DNA from: Chryseobacterium vaccae
Lineage (GTDB): Bacteria > Bacteroidota > Bacteroidia > Flavobacteriales > Weeksellaceae
Reading direction: 5' to 3'
Assembly (NCBI RefSeq): GCF_009602705.1
Contig: NZ_VSWH01000001.1
Span: 248,001-312,000, forward strand
DNA length: 64,000 bases
Shown here: positions 44,687-53,913 of the stretch, piece after piece
Numbering within the stretch: the first letter of the stretch is position 1
Layout of the letters: every line of letters starts with the position of its first letter
Program-made: the position numbers and the translations under genes
The notes under the pieces: generated by a model
Database searches by the model: none
What the model was told of the DNA's origin: nothing
What the model saw: only the letters and a program-made list of their open reading frames with translations

Positions 44687-47600
44687 TTAATGTTTGTAAT
44701 TGTAATTCAGTTCTTTCACCTTTTTGGAAACATATTCTACACTGTCCTTTTTCTCCCTTACCCTTACTTCATTCAGTCTGTTTGCATTATCATAAATATA
44801 AGTTTCCCTTATTCCGGTAGGTGATGTAATATTGGTTACCCCGATCAACGGGTCATGGGTATAAGTAGTGACCATTTTATCCTTCAAAATTGGTTCCTTA
44901 CGGAATCTTTCGTAAGAAAGAATCAATCCCTGTTCCCTTGTTGGATCTAAAGCATCGCCATCTGAATCGTTTACATAAGATGATATGATACCTTCGATCT
45001 GGCTGTATGCTATCCCTTCAATTTTAAAAATTGGTAAGGTTTTGTTGTAGCCCCAGACCACACTTACAGGAATCCCGTCTTTGGTCGTGTATTGCAGGAT
45101 GTTTCCTTTATTATCATACCTATCGTACGTTACTTCTGTATTCACTTTTGTCAGGTTCAATAGATCATAAGACCTCTCCGATAATGGTAATACCAGATTT
45201 CCGGTTACAGAATGTGGCAGTGATGAAGGATAAACCGTTTCTGTCTTAGACAGTGTTTTCGTAATATTTCCCGATGTCTGGGTAACCTGGCTTTCCAAAG
45301 GAATATCAATCATGTTTTTATCAATCATCAGCTGACTTCCCTTATCGTGAGCATACTGATAGGAAGTTTGCTGGATGGTACCGTCAGAAGATGTTGTTAT
45401 AGAGTTCTTCAGATTGATCGGCTTATTGATATCGGTATCAGAGTATGTATAATCGGTTACCGTTTCTATGACTTTATTGTTCTGGAAGTATTCTGTGGTT
45501 TTAGATTGCTTCTTCTCTATTTTTGCCCCATAAATAGAAACCGGGTAATATTCCACTGCATAAGTGGTCAGGTCAGGGTTTATCCCGTGTGTAGCATGGT
45601 ATTTGGCAAGATACAGATCCATCCCGAAAGCAATTTCATCAGGATTTCCCATAATAAAACCAGCCTTGGTATTTTTCAGGGGATTGAACTCATAATGAAA
45701 CGTTTCTTTTCTTAAGGTATCACTTCCTTTTTTATAAATGGTTTTTAATGGCAGGCCGTACTGCCATGCAGTATAAGCTTCATTGCCACTCATATAAATA
45801 CCGTTTCCTGAATTATCATCGGTAAAGGTAGAAACCACCTCTCCAAGACCATTACGTTCGGTTACTTCAGAATAGGTTACAATATTGGAGGAGTTATAAG
45901 AGGTGTACGCATTGCCGGAGGTCTGCACTTCGGTAATTCTACGGACATAATCTTCAGGAGAAACCGGTTCGCCTTCTCCTTCACCTGGTCCCATACCTCC
46001 ACCCATAGGTTCTGCAATTCTGAAATAAGGCTTATAATAGCTGAACTTCTTTTTCAGAGTACCAGAATTGTTGTAATCATAGTAAAATACATTGGATACA
46101 TTATTCTGGTCAATGTCTTCAATCTGCTTTACCCGCAGTCCTCCAGCTTGGGTATCTCTAATTCCAATTGAGGTTTGAATATATTCCCGGAATAATGAGA
46201 TCTGACATCCACAATCGCCACCTCTTGTAAGCTTTAAGGTAATCGGCTGGCCTGTGTTATTAAAGGGTCTGACATCTGCCTGCAGATGAAAAGCCATTGA
46301 TGTGCTCCCACTAACCGCAGTTCCCTTGCATGAAGTAAAAACACCATTCTCCGGAAGCTGAGGCGGGTTCGTATTGTTGGTACAGTTATTATAAAAACGG
46401 ACTTTTACATCATGATAAGATGGATTAATGGTAAAGGTTTCTGTAACGGGAGATCCGATCGGATCGGTAGATGAATCATTATCGATTACTCCGAAAATTT
46501 GTTCAAGATGTTCTGTATCAGTGAAACGGGATGAATATGAATTATTTTCATAATACAGCTTTTTAACCGCACCCGTCGGATATTTTATGCTGGTAAGAAC
46601 ACCCAATGGGGTAAATTCCTGACTGCTGGCTCTGTTTCGTCCGTATGAATCACCAGGGATTATCCCAGAAGGAAGATTGGAAGCAGAACCTGTATTAGTA
46701 TTAAAATACCCCCAGTAATCATCTGAATTGGCATTTCGGGCGGGAAGAATTTTTTCTTCATTATAGGTAAAAACATGTTTTGTATTGTTTAATTCATCCA
46801 CTTTTTCAAGAAGCTTTAATCGATAACCTTCATAGGTTGGGTTGGAACCTGCCGGCTCAAAATAAGCATAGTTTAAAGTCACATTTCTGATCGTTTTCCC
46901 GCTTTTATCTTTAACAATAATCCGTTTCAGGGCCAGTCCGCCTGTATCAGAATTCAGGTCTTTACGGTAAACGTTTGAAGGTGTTGTAGATAAATTATCA
47001 TCACCTGAATAGAAAAAGTTGACTTCTCCTTCCGGAAATATAATTTTTGTAATCAGATTTTCCGTATTATTCTCTATGTTTTCAACCATAGGAGGATTAG
47101 GATTCAGATATGGGAAATTGCTGTATCCGGGAGGTACATAATTATCCTCCGTTGTAATAATGTATTTTTTTTCGTACTTCGTTTTCTCCCTATATTTCTG
47201 TATTTTTAAATATTGAAATTTTAAAGACTTTCCTCCGGCAGTCCTTATACTGTCTATTAACATAAGGTTTTGTGAAAACTGTGACGTCACACCGGGACTT
47301 TTTGACACAACAAAATTCTGAGGTGATAGCCAGTACATGGACCCTCCGGTATCGGTTATCTTAAAATTAAAACCTGACTTTTCAATTTTTATATCTTCAT
47401 GCGGAATGGTATATCCTATGTTATTATTAACAATAAAGCTTCCGCTTAAACCAGGTAAATTATAGCTATAGAGATCCGGCTTCAGGTCATTTGTCCCTGT
47501 GTTGAGCAGATCTAGATTATCCTGCTGTACCGCATTGTTTGGATCAATATTAGTCAGTGTTAAGGTCGCCTGATTGATATCTTTGAAAAATAAAGTAGAC

Positions 47601-47959
47601 ATGTCATCATCTTTATCGAAAATACTCTTTGAAACAGAGTTTGGCATTGACAGAGCCCATCCTAAGCCTACAGAACTGGCAATTTCGTTTTGTTTGATTC
47701 CGCCTGTATTGTAACTAAGACCAATTGGAAAGCTCAGATCTCCTAGTTCTATGGTATAAATAGGCAGGTTGATATTGGCTTTCCCGTTAAATAAATCCAT
47801 CGGGAGTTTTCCCACTTTATCCAGTGCATAAGCATTCGGAGAGGTGGGATAATTAAGAACCTGTCTGTTTATCTGAGCATTCCCGATGGTTTGTTGAGCG
47901 TATAAGCTCAGCATGCCCAGTAACGTAAAGAGCATACCTATTATTTTCTTTCTAATCAT
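44687..47959 (-). CDS. large secreted SpvB/YD-like partner protein
   Basis: 1090 residues with a signal peptide ending near SLYAQQ. The start LDLFNGKANINLPIYTI..LSFPIGLSYNTGGIKQNEIASSVGLGWAL (here with MDLFNG) is the N-terminal beta domain found in Bacteroidota proteins that precede Rhs genes. The C-terminal part has RYDNKGNILQYTTKDG, TYTHDPLIGVTNITSPTGIRE and YIYDNANRL, YD-type motifs. It probably forms part of the Rhs shell with the next protein (by analogy with B/C subunits of Tc toxins). Its start overlaps the previous stop by ATGA, and the Rhs gene follows after 10 bp, so the genes are one operon. Confidence 0.85.
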   Translation of the reverse strand: MIRKKIIGMLFTLLGMLSLYAQQTIGNAQINRQVLNYPTSPNAYALDKVGKLPMDLFNGKANINLPIYTIELGDLSFPIGLSYNTGGIKQNEIASSVGLGWALSMPNSVSKSIFDKDDDMSTLFFKDINQATLTLTNIDPNNAVQQDNLDLLNTGTNDLKPDLYSYNLPGLSGSFIVNNNIGYTIPHEDIKIEKSGFNFKITDTGGSMYWLSPQNFVVSKSPGVTSQFSQNLMLIDSIRTAGGKSLKFQYLKIQKYREKTKYEKKYIITTEDNYVPPGYSNFPYLNPNPPMVENIENNTENLITKIIFPEGEVNFFYSGDDNLSTTPSNVYRKDLNSDTGGLALKRIIVKDKSGKTIRNVTLNYAYFEPAGSNPTYEGYRLKLLEKVDELNNTKHVFTYNEEKILPARNANSDDYWGYFNTNTGSASNLPSGIIPGDSYGRNRASSQEFTPLGVLTSIKYPTGAVKKLYYENNSYSSRFTDTEHLEQIFGVIDNDSSTDPIGSPVTETFTINPSYHDVKVRFYNNCTNNTNPPQLPENGVFTSCKGTAVSGSTSMAFHLQADVRPFNNTGQPITLKLTRGGDCGCQISLFREYIQTSIGIRDTQAGGLRVKQIEDIDQNNVSNVFYYDYNNSGTLKKKFSYYKPYFRIAEPMGGGMGPGEGEGEPVSPEDYVRRITEVQTSGNAYTSYNSSNIVTYSEVTERNGLGEVVSTFTDDNSGNGIYMSGNEAYTAWQYGLPLKTIYKKGSDTLRKETFHYEFNPLKNTKAGFIMGNPDEIAFGMDLYLAKYHATHGINPDLTTYAVEYYPVSIYGAKIEKKQSKTTEYFQNNKVIETVTDYTYSDTDINKPINLKNSITTSSDGTIQQTSYQYAHDKGSQLMIDKNMIDIPLESQVTQTSGNITKTLSKTETVYPSSLPHSVTGNLVLPLSERSYDLLNLTKVNTEVTYDRYDNKGNILQYTTKDGIPVSVVWGYNKTLPIFKIEGIAYSQIEGIISSYVNDSDGDALDPTREQGLILSYERFRKEPILKDKMVTTYTHDPLIGVTNITSPTGIRETYIYDNANRLNEVRVREKKDSVEYVSKKVKELNYNYKH

Positions 47960-49500
47960 TTCTTTATCAGTTTTGCGTTGGCTGTTTTATTCGTATCTGT
48001 TTTGATCACCACCAGATAAGCTCCTTGAACCAGTGACTGGGTATTAATCTTGGTCACTTTATTCTTCGTCTTTACACTCTGAAGCTGTCTTCCGCCCATA
48101 TCATACACCAGAATATCGGATTCTGAAAAATCATAGCCTATCTCGATGTAAGCATAATCCGTGGCAGGATTCGGATAGATTTTGATATCCTGCTTTTGAA
48201 TCAGCTTATCGATCTGGCTGTCTCCAAGCTTCACAATCTTCCAGTTCTCTTTTCCTAATTCCTCTGCGCTGGTTCCGGCTAGGATGATAGAACCGTCTCG
48301 GTTCAGCTTAATATCCGAAAGTCTTTCTTCTTTCTTTCTGTCTTCTCCGGCGATGTGTTTTCTCCACTGCTCATTGCCTTCCTGATCCAGATACAGCATC
48401 CAGAACGTTTCATCATCTTTTTCTATTCTCCCTTCTGCCTGGGTGTAACCACCGAGTAAAATACCTTTAGAAGTTTTATCATCTGCGGAATGAATTACAC
48501 TCATCCCCATCAGAATATCCCGGTTTTTGAAGTTGTAGGATTTCTGCCACTGTTCTTCTCCTCTTTCGTTTAAAGCAATAAGCCATAAATCGGTTCCTTC
48601 TTCTATACCTACGGTTTTGTTTCCTGATCTCTCAGATCGGGATTCTCCACCGATAAGATAGCCTGTAGAGGTTAAGGCAAGAGTTCTTAAGTGATCATCA
48701 CCTTTTCCTCCATAGTTCTTTTCCCATTCTATTTTTCCTGTTTTATCAAGCTTTATAATCCAGTAATCGCCTTCGCCGGAATTCTCGGTTTTCTTCGAGC
48801 CTCCGATTGAACTTCTTGAATAAATCCCTAACAAAGCGCCACCATCTTTCGTTGGAATCATTTTCTCTACTTCATCCAATCCTTTTCCGCCTAAGATAAC
48901 TTGCGAAAGTTCTTTTCCGTTTTTATCCAGTCTGATGATCCAGGCATCTTTAGAGCCATAACCTTTGGAAGAGTTCTGAACATTACCTGCCACAAAGAAT
49001 CCTAAATCTGTAGCCTGAACGACTGCTCTGGCTTCTTCATCAGAAGCGGTTCCTAAAGTTTTCTGCCATAATTCATCCCCGAACTCATTCAATCTTATCA
49101 GCCAGATATCGGATCCGCCTTTGGATTCTTCTTTTTTATTCAGTCCTTTTCCCGAATATGAAGTTCCTGCTATAAGGAATCCTCCTTCCTGGGTAGATAC
49201 TGAAGCGGAAAGATAGTCGTGATTCTGTCCTGAAAGGTATTTTTCCCAGACCTGCTCGCCCTGTTGGTTGAGTTTAACCAAGTGGAAATCGTAGCCGTTG
49301 TTTTGCTTGTTAGCAGCTGGTTGTTGGCTTTTTGTCTGGATGGAACTTCCAGTGATCAGATACTGCTGATCGATAGTGGTGGTAATCTGGCTTAGGAAAT
49401 CCTGAGTGGAAGACTTGATGTCTTTCTGCCATAAGACTTCCTGCGCAGAAAAAGTAAAGACGCTACATACAGCCAGAGCGCCTGCATATATTTTTCTCAT
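47956..49500 (-). CDS. T9SS-sorted propeller-like protein, first gene of the Rhs operon
   Basis: 514 residues with a signal peptide ending near FTFSAQ. Residues ~25-430 hold repeated units of about 55 residues with GxDxWLIRLNxxGxExWxKxLG and GGFLIAGTS, a beta-propeller-like pattern. The last ~80 residues are a T9SS type A sorting domain (IKIYPNPATDYAYIEIGYD ... LVVIKTDTNKTANAKLIKK). It is therefore predicted to be exported by T9SS to the cell surface. It overlaps the next gene by 4 bp (ATGA). A role in presenting or guiding the Rhs proteins is inference. Confidence 0.88.
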   Translation of the reverse strand: MRKIYAGALAVCSVFTFSAQEVLWQKDIKSSTQDFLSQITTTIDQQYLITGSSIQTKSQQPAANKQNNGYDFHLVKLNQQGEQVWEKYLSGQNHDYLSASVSTQEGGFLIAGTSYSGKGLNKKEESKGGSDIWLIRLNEFGDELWQKTLGTASDEEARAVVQATDLGFFVAGNVQNSSKGYGSKDAWIIRLDKNGKELSQVILGGKGLDEVEKMIPTKDGGALLGIYSRSSIGGSKKTENSGEGDYWIIKLDKTGKIEWEKNYGGKGDDHLRTLALTSTGYLIGGESRSERSGNKTVGIEEGTDLWLIALNERGEEQWQKSYNFKNRDILMGMSVIHSADDKTSKGILLGGYTQAEGRIEKDDETFWMLYLDQEGNEQWRKHIAGEDRKKEERLSDIKLNRDGSIILAGTSAEELGKENWKIVKLGDSQIDKLIQKQDIKIYPNPATDYAYIEIGYDFSESDILVYDMGGRQLQSVKTKNKVTKINTQSLVQGAYLVVIKTDTNKTANAKLIKK

Positions 49501-49829
49501 GTATTTATGTATTTTAAAGTTATTGTTAGTTTTTTATTGCCTATATGTTAATTTAACATATTTTAAGATATAGTATCACCTAAACGAGACTTAACATCTT
49601 TTATTTTGTAGATAATTTATTTTTTTTCATAATATGGCATAGATTGTTGTTTCTCGGACAAAACTATAGCTTCATAGCGACAGAACTTGACGTATTATTT
49701 TTTTATTTAAATGATTAAATATTTTATTGAGAAAGGTATTGCTAAGTTTGGTAGGAAAAAAGAAGGCTGGTTATAAATTTAATAACCGAGGGTTATGAAT
49801 ATATATAGTTTTTCTATATTAAAAATCAT
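49501..49829. other. divergent promoter region of the Rhs operon and XRE gene
   Basis: Very AT-rich. The minus strand carries TAGTTTTG at 49666-49659 (exact TAnnTTTG), about 160 bp upstream of the Rhs operon start. No gene. Confidence 0.35.
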
Positions 49830-49837
49830 TATTTTTG
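49830..49837 (+). promoter_or_regulatory. -7 element of the XRE gene
   Basis: TATTTTTG, an exact TAnnTTTG match, 17 bp before the ATG. Confidence 0.45.
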
Positions 49838-49854
49838 TATAAACAAATAATATT

Positions 49855-50235
49855 ATGGTTTCACTAGGGACGAAATTGAGTAGGCTTAGAAAAAAGAAAG
49901 GTTATACACAACAAGAAGTTGCTGATTTACTAAACATTTCACAACCTGCATATCATAAATGGGAAACCGATTTGGCAAAACCAGCTATAGAAAATCTACT
50001 AAAGATTTCTGAAGTATACGAAATTGACCTTAATGATCTTTTAGAAGAAGCTCCAACTTTCACAATAACAAATAATGATTGTAGCATCCAGAATATTGGC
50101 AATCCTAATTCTAATTTCTACACAGAATCACCTGAACTGATTAATGGTATTTTAAAGAATCAAGATGCTATTACAAATCTCCTTAATGTTCAAAATAAAC
50201 TTATTGAGACTTTAATAGATAAAATTAAGGAATAA
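49855..50235 (+). CDS. XRE-family transcriptional regulator
   Basis: 126 residues. A Cro/C1-type HTH at about 5-62 (GTKLSRLRKKKGYTQQEVADLLNISQPAYHKWETDLAKPAIENLLKISEVYEIDLNDLL), then a linker and a short C-terminal helix rich in Asn, Leu and Ile for dimerisation. It is divergent from the Rhs operon with 354 bp between, so it is a candidate regulator of that operon (inference). A terminator follows. Confidence 0.85.
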   Translation: MVSLGTKLSRLRKKKGYTQQEVADLLNISQPAYHKWETDLAKPAIENLLKISEVYEIDLNDLLEEAPTFTITNNDCSIQNIGNPNSNFYTESPELINGILKNQDAITNLLNVQNKLIETLIDKIKE

Positions 50236-50266
50236 TTGTAAACATTTTTCTTAAATATAAAGAAAC

Positions 50267-50290
50267 AAAACTGGCAAATAGGCCAGTTTT
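50267..50290 (+). terminator. terminator after the XRE gene
   Basis: AAAACTGGC / GCCAGTTTT with loop AAATAG, then ATTATTTT. Confidence 0.8.
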
Positions 50291-50373
50291 ATTATTTTGT
50301 AAAAAAAATACTTGCATAGTTTTGCATTGATATATTTAATTAATAAGAAATATAATCAAACAGTACTCATAGA

Positions 50374-51534
50374 TCAAGAAATTCTTCTTCTTTTCTTTTT
50401 CTTTATTTGGATCGGGATCTCATCCAGCTCATTATTTCTACCTCCAATACTCAAAAGGGCGAAAAGGTCCGTCGCCAGTTCCACCACCTGAAATATAGCT
50501 TCAAAGGCAGAAAACGGGATATGACTATTTAAGGATAATTCTTTGCATATACTGTTCATCTCTCCGTGTAAAAAATCTTTATCAAACCGATCAGCTTGGG
50601 GATATTCGAACCAATGTTGCCTGATCGATTTTTCAAGTAGATTGATTACAGAGCCAAAGTATTTTTTCTTTTCCAAAGCAAAAATATCGGGATTGGTCAA
50701 TAGCGTGGCATTTTTGCTTTTCAGATCCGAAATTTCTTTTTTAAGATCTTTTATTTCTGCTCCAAGTTCAGTGTTTAGCTTCTTCAATGTTTCAAGTTCA
50801 TCATTGCTTTTTATGCGTTCAGCGTTATAGAGCTTGAACACATTTCCAAAGTTTTCTGCTGTCTTATCCAGATTAATCCGTTGATTTCCGAAGAAATTGG
50901 AATCCTTACTGATTAACTCCCTGAATTTCCCAGAACCGAGTTCAGCTGTCATTTGCTGAACTTTGCGTTCGAGGGTCTTTAATTCCTCTTCTTTTTTTTG
51001 GATCTTGAATTCCACGGCTTCCAGTCTTCCAATTGATCCAGCGGTACCACGTTCCATTCCCAGACATTCCGCCGCCAGATCCTGCATTTTGGAGTAATGA
51101 AATGACTGATGTTTTAAAGTCTTTCCAGTTTTCGGATCCTGCCAGTCAGCAACAAGATGCGCATGGTAATTTGGTTTCCATTCTTTGGATTCTTTCTCCC
51201 AGTGGCCTTCGTCCTTGTGGATAGCAATCTGAAAAATCTGGATTCCCAGTTCTTGCTGAAGTTTTTGTGCCAGATCGTGAAGGTCTTTCATGGTGGTATC
51301 TTCTTTGATGACCACCACAGCTTCACGGATCGGCATTGCGTTACTCTGTAACTTTCTGCCTGATTTCTGTTTACAATATGCTTCAATTTTCAGTGTCCTG
51401 TCAGAAATCTTATCTTCTTGCCAGTATTCATTTTTCGGGGTCAGTTCCTTTCGGATATAATCAAAAGTCTTCTTTCTGAAATTATGAATCTCAGAATCAG
51501 ATTTCACAGCTTTAAAATTGATGGAAGTTTTCAT
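50374..51534 (-). CDS. MobV-family relaxase
   Basis: 386 residues. The N-terminal relaxase domain has the MobV/Pre motif pattern: H106-K-D-E109-G-H111 followed by N122-Y-H124-A-H126, the metal-binding histidines, then HLVADWQDPKTGKT. The C-terminal half is a long coiled coil (about 175-300) and ends in a basic tail (KKKKRRRIS). It nicks oriT to start mobilization. It is the only transfer gene seen, so the element is mobilizable rather than conjugative. The candidate oriT lies just upstream. Confidence 0.9.
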   Translation of the reverse strand: MKTSINFKAVKSDSEIHNFRKKTFDYIRKELTPKNEYWQEDKISDRTLKIEAYCKQKSGRKLQSNAMPIREAVVVIKEDTTMKDLHDLAQKLQQELGIQIFQIAIHKDEGHWEKESKEWKPNYHAHLVADWQDPKTGKTLKHQSFHYSKMQDLAAECLGMERGTAGSIGRLEAVEFKIQKKEEELKTLERKVQQMTAELGSGKFRELISKDSNFFGNQRINLDKTAENFGNVFKLYNAERIKSNDELETLKKLNTELGAEIKDLKKEISDLKSKNATLLTNPDIFALEKKKYFGSVINLLEKSIRQHWFEYPQADRFDKDFLHGEMNSICKELSLNSHIPFSAFEAIFQVVELATDLFALLSIGGRNNELDEIPIQIKKKKRRRIS

Positions 51535-51616
51535 AGGCTGACTGATTATATCATTGTATATTTAGTATGATAACTTATGTTCATATTTGAAGTCATTTCA
51601 GATATTATCTACTTTC

Positions 51617-51720
51617 AGCCCATAAATGGGCTTTTTTTTTGCCCCCGGCAGGGCGAAGCAGAAACTTTGTTACGACCGTAGGGAGTTTCAAAGTTGCGAA
51701 TGAGCTCCTAACTTTTGCAG
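51617..51720. other. candidate origin of transfer (oriT)
   Basis: Directly upstream of the relaxase gene. A palindrome AGCCCAT-AA-ATGGGCT (51617-51632) is followed by T-run, then GCCCCCGGCAGGGC, and GAAACTTTG (51661-51669) pairing with CAAAGTT (51689-51695). Position and inverted repeats fit MobV origins; no nick site can be fixed by eye. Confidence 0.4.
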
Positions 51721-51742
51721 ACAGTTTGTAAAAAGCGCAGTG

Positions 51743-52771
51743 TTACATTCTTCTGCGCATCCCCTTTTTTATCCTGTTCGTTTCTTTGGTGCAGCCCTCT
51801 TGTTGTTCTGCACTGCCAGCTTCCTTTTGGGGAGCATTTCCCGTATTTTGTGCAGACAGAGCCTTCCGCTGTCTCTTTGCTATGAGGTGCTCGTTCAGAT
51901 CTTTGCATGATGAATAGAGATAGGAATAGTCTTTCGCATGGGGATAGGCAGCTATGATTTTGGCAGTACATTTTTTGCCCGCATTGTCATTATCAAGAAA
52001 TAGATTGATCTCGGTATAATCTTTTAGGGTCTCTATTACTTTTCCGAGTAAACTTATCGAATTGAGAACAAGCAGGTCTCCCCGGTAGCTGGTCTGCATC
52101 TCAATAAACGAGAGGGCATCCATGAAGCCTTCCGTGACAGCAATCCTACGCTCCGGAATTCCATCATGAGGTACCGCAGGAACTCCATTCTGCTGAAATT
52201 CCTGCGTTCCGGCATTCAGAATTGCCGGAGGGGTATGCAGGATTGAAATATCCTTGTTCAGCAATGCGCCTTTATAGTAAGGATTGCGAAGTTCCCAGCC
52301 ATTGGATAGGTTCTGGAATCCTACTGCATAATAAGATTTATCTTTTATAGTGAACCAGACTTCCTTTACATAAGGATATGTTTTGGATGATAATCCTCTT
52401 TGTCGAAGATAATCCATAAGGTGAATATTATGTAAGTCCATTACCTTTTCTATCCTATATTCGGTAGTTATTTTCCTAATCGGTTTTATTTGCTGATGAA
52501 AAGAAGAAAAATTCTGTCCGGATGCCCACCGCAGGACATCGTTCACAGATGTGCCAAAATACTTCTGCACAAGATCCGTGGTTGTACCACCGACACCTTC
52601 TGAGAACAGATACCATAGGTTGAGGCGTTTGTCAACCTTAAAAGAAGCCTGTTTCTCCGCTCCAAAAGGGCTGAGATACCAGGTTTCTTTATTATTTTGT
52701 TTGACTGGAAGGTGTCCAAGACCAGCGAGGACTTCTTCCAGGCTGATAGCATTTAATTGTTTACAGTTCAT
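51743..52771 (-). CDS. primase-like Toprim protein of a mobile element
   Basis: 342 residues. The N-terminal part (SPFGAEKQASFKVDKRLNLWYLFSEGVGGTTTDLVQKYF) resembles the DnaG zinc-finger region but lacks the cysteines. The Toprim domain is at about 205-290, with E214 in TEGFMDAL and D260-N-D262 in FLDNDNAGKK. The C-terminal tail is basic and low-complexity. Such proteins are common in Bacteroidota mobile elements and probably help replication during transfer. It is 208 bp upstream of the relaxase gene on the same strand. Confidence 0.85.
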   Translation of the reverse strand: MNCKQLNAISLEEVLAGLGHLPVKQNNKETWYLSPFGAEKQASFKVDKRLNLWYLFSEGVGGTTTDLVQKYFGTSVNDVLRWASGQNFSSFHQQIKPIRKITTEYRIEKVMDLHNIHLMDYLRQRGLSSKTYPYVKEVWFTIKDKSYYAVGFQNLSNGWELRNPYYKGALLNKDISILHTPPAILNAGTQEFQQNGVPAVPHDGIPERRIAVTEGFMDALSFIEMQTSYRGDLLVLNSISLLGKVIETLKDYTEINLFLDNDNAGKKCTAKIIAAYPHAKDYSYLYSSCKDLNEHLIAKRQRKALSAQNTGNAPQKEAGSAEQQEGCTKETNRIKKGMRRRM

Positions 52772-53438
52772 TATCTTACGTATTGAATTTCCGGAAAATA
52801 TGACATTAAACCATTGGGATATTCAGCGTGGCGGTCAGTTGCCTTATTTGGTGTTTGATTTCCTTAGGAAGAGGTTGGTAAAGCTGTAAAATGGATCAAA
52901 AGATCATATGGTGTATTCGCGGTTATACAGATATATGGTGAGAAAAGCAATTATCATGTCTTATAACATTTGGGTAATAAAAGTGTTAGGTTTTAAAAGT
53001 ATTTTAGCAGAAAGCACTTTCCTCTATAAAGAACGGAACTGATTACCGTTAACCTTTACCCTGAAAGAAAAGGAGAAAGAAATATATAGGATTGAAACCC
53101 ATTATAGGGTCATTATATCTTATAACCAATTACATTAACATATATTATTAATTTGGGATCTAAGAATTTGCTTTCATCGAAAAGGAGCAAGAGAGAAATA
53201 AACCTCTATTCTAACGGATGTGAATTAGGACAATAAAGGAAAAAGAGTGCCTCTCAATACAATTTTATATACCTATAAGCAAAAAAATATGATTTTTGAT
53301 TTGCTTCAAAATCTAGAATGCAATAACCGAAAAACATCCTAATAAATTAAGAATTCAATTTTTTGAAAGAAAATTTATGATAAATCCAAAGTATCTGAAT
53401 ATCGCAATACCCAGGTTCTTTTTGAAAAATATAATGTT
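52772..53438. other. gene-free region of the element
   Basis: Nearly 670 bp between divergent genes. A 29-codon frame (52800-52889) is too short to claim. No other signal is recognised. Confidence 0.4.
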
Positions 53439-53446
53439 TAAATTTG
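53439..53446 (+). promoter_or_regulatory. -7 element of the toxin-partner operon
   Basis: TAAATTTG, an exact TAnnTTTG match, 24 bp before the ATG at 53471. TTTG at 53421-53424 is closer than the usual -33 spacing. Confidence 0.45.
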
Positions 53447-53470
53447 TTTAATAAATCAATATTTAGTTCT

Positions 53471-53905
53471 ATGAAAATGAGTAATATAAAAAATAACAAA
53501 GGTATTCAAACCGGGCTTTTTGTTCCACTTGAAGAACTGTCTGAGTTAAAAAATAGTTTAAAAGAAAATAGCCAAATGAGGTTATTATTAGAAGATCTTA
53601 TGGAAAAGTGGAAAGAGGATAATATGTTTCTTAATAACATGATCCCTGGAGGGCAGACTATAACAGAAACACATGAGAAAAGCATTATCACTACAGAGAA
53701 TCTTTACCGTGAGGCTTTTGCAAAAGGAGTATCTCTGCACTACAAGGATGATAGATGTACCGCTGAAAGGGAATTTATCAGTGCCAATCCTGATGGCTCA
53801 GAAGATCTTGTGGATTTTAATGCTGATAGCAGAAAGTATTCCATTATAAAACGACTTCTGCCAGCCGGAAAAGGGCGTTGGGCTTATATCATTAACAAGA
53901 ATTAG
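53471..53905 (+). CDS. putative antitoxin partner of the zeta-like toxin
   Basis: 144 residues from ATG 53471 (an upstream TTG would overlap the -7 element). It is acidic with helical N- and middle parts (LEELSELKNSLKENSQMRLLLEDLMEKWKEDN). It does not look like the epsilon antitoxin. It is separated from the zeta-like gene by 8 bp, the normal order and spacing for antitoxin-toxin pairs. The antitoxin role is inferred from position only. Confidence 0.6.
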   Translation: MKMSNIKNNKGIQTGLFVPLEELSELKNSLKENSQMRLLLEDLMEKWKEDNMFLNNMIPGGQTITETHEKSIITTENLYREAFAKGVSLHYKDDRCTAEREFISANPDGSEDLVDFNADSRKYSIIKRLLPAGKGRWAYIINKN

Positions 53906-53913
53906 CTTTAATC

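Noticed and set aside
51708-51971. 87-codon minus-strand frame
   Set aside because: Out-of-frame shadow of the primase-like gene end.
52800-52889. 29-codon plus-strand frame upstream of the primase gene
   Set aside because: Too short and without family features to be claimed as a gene.
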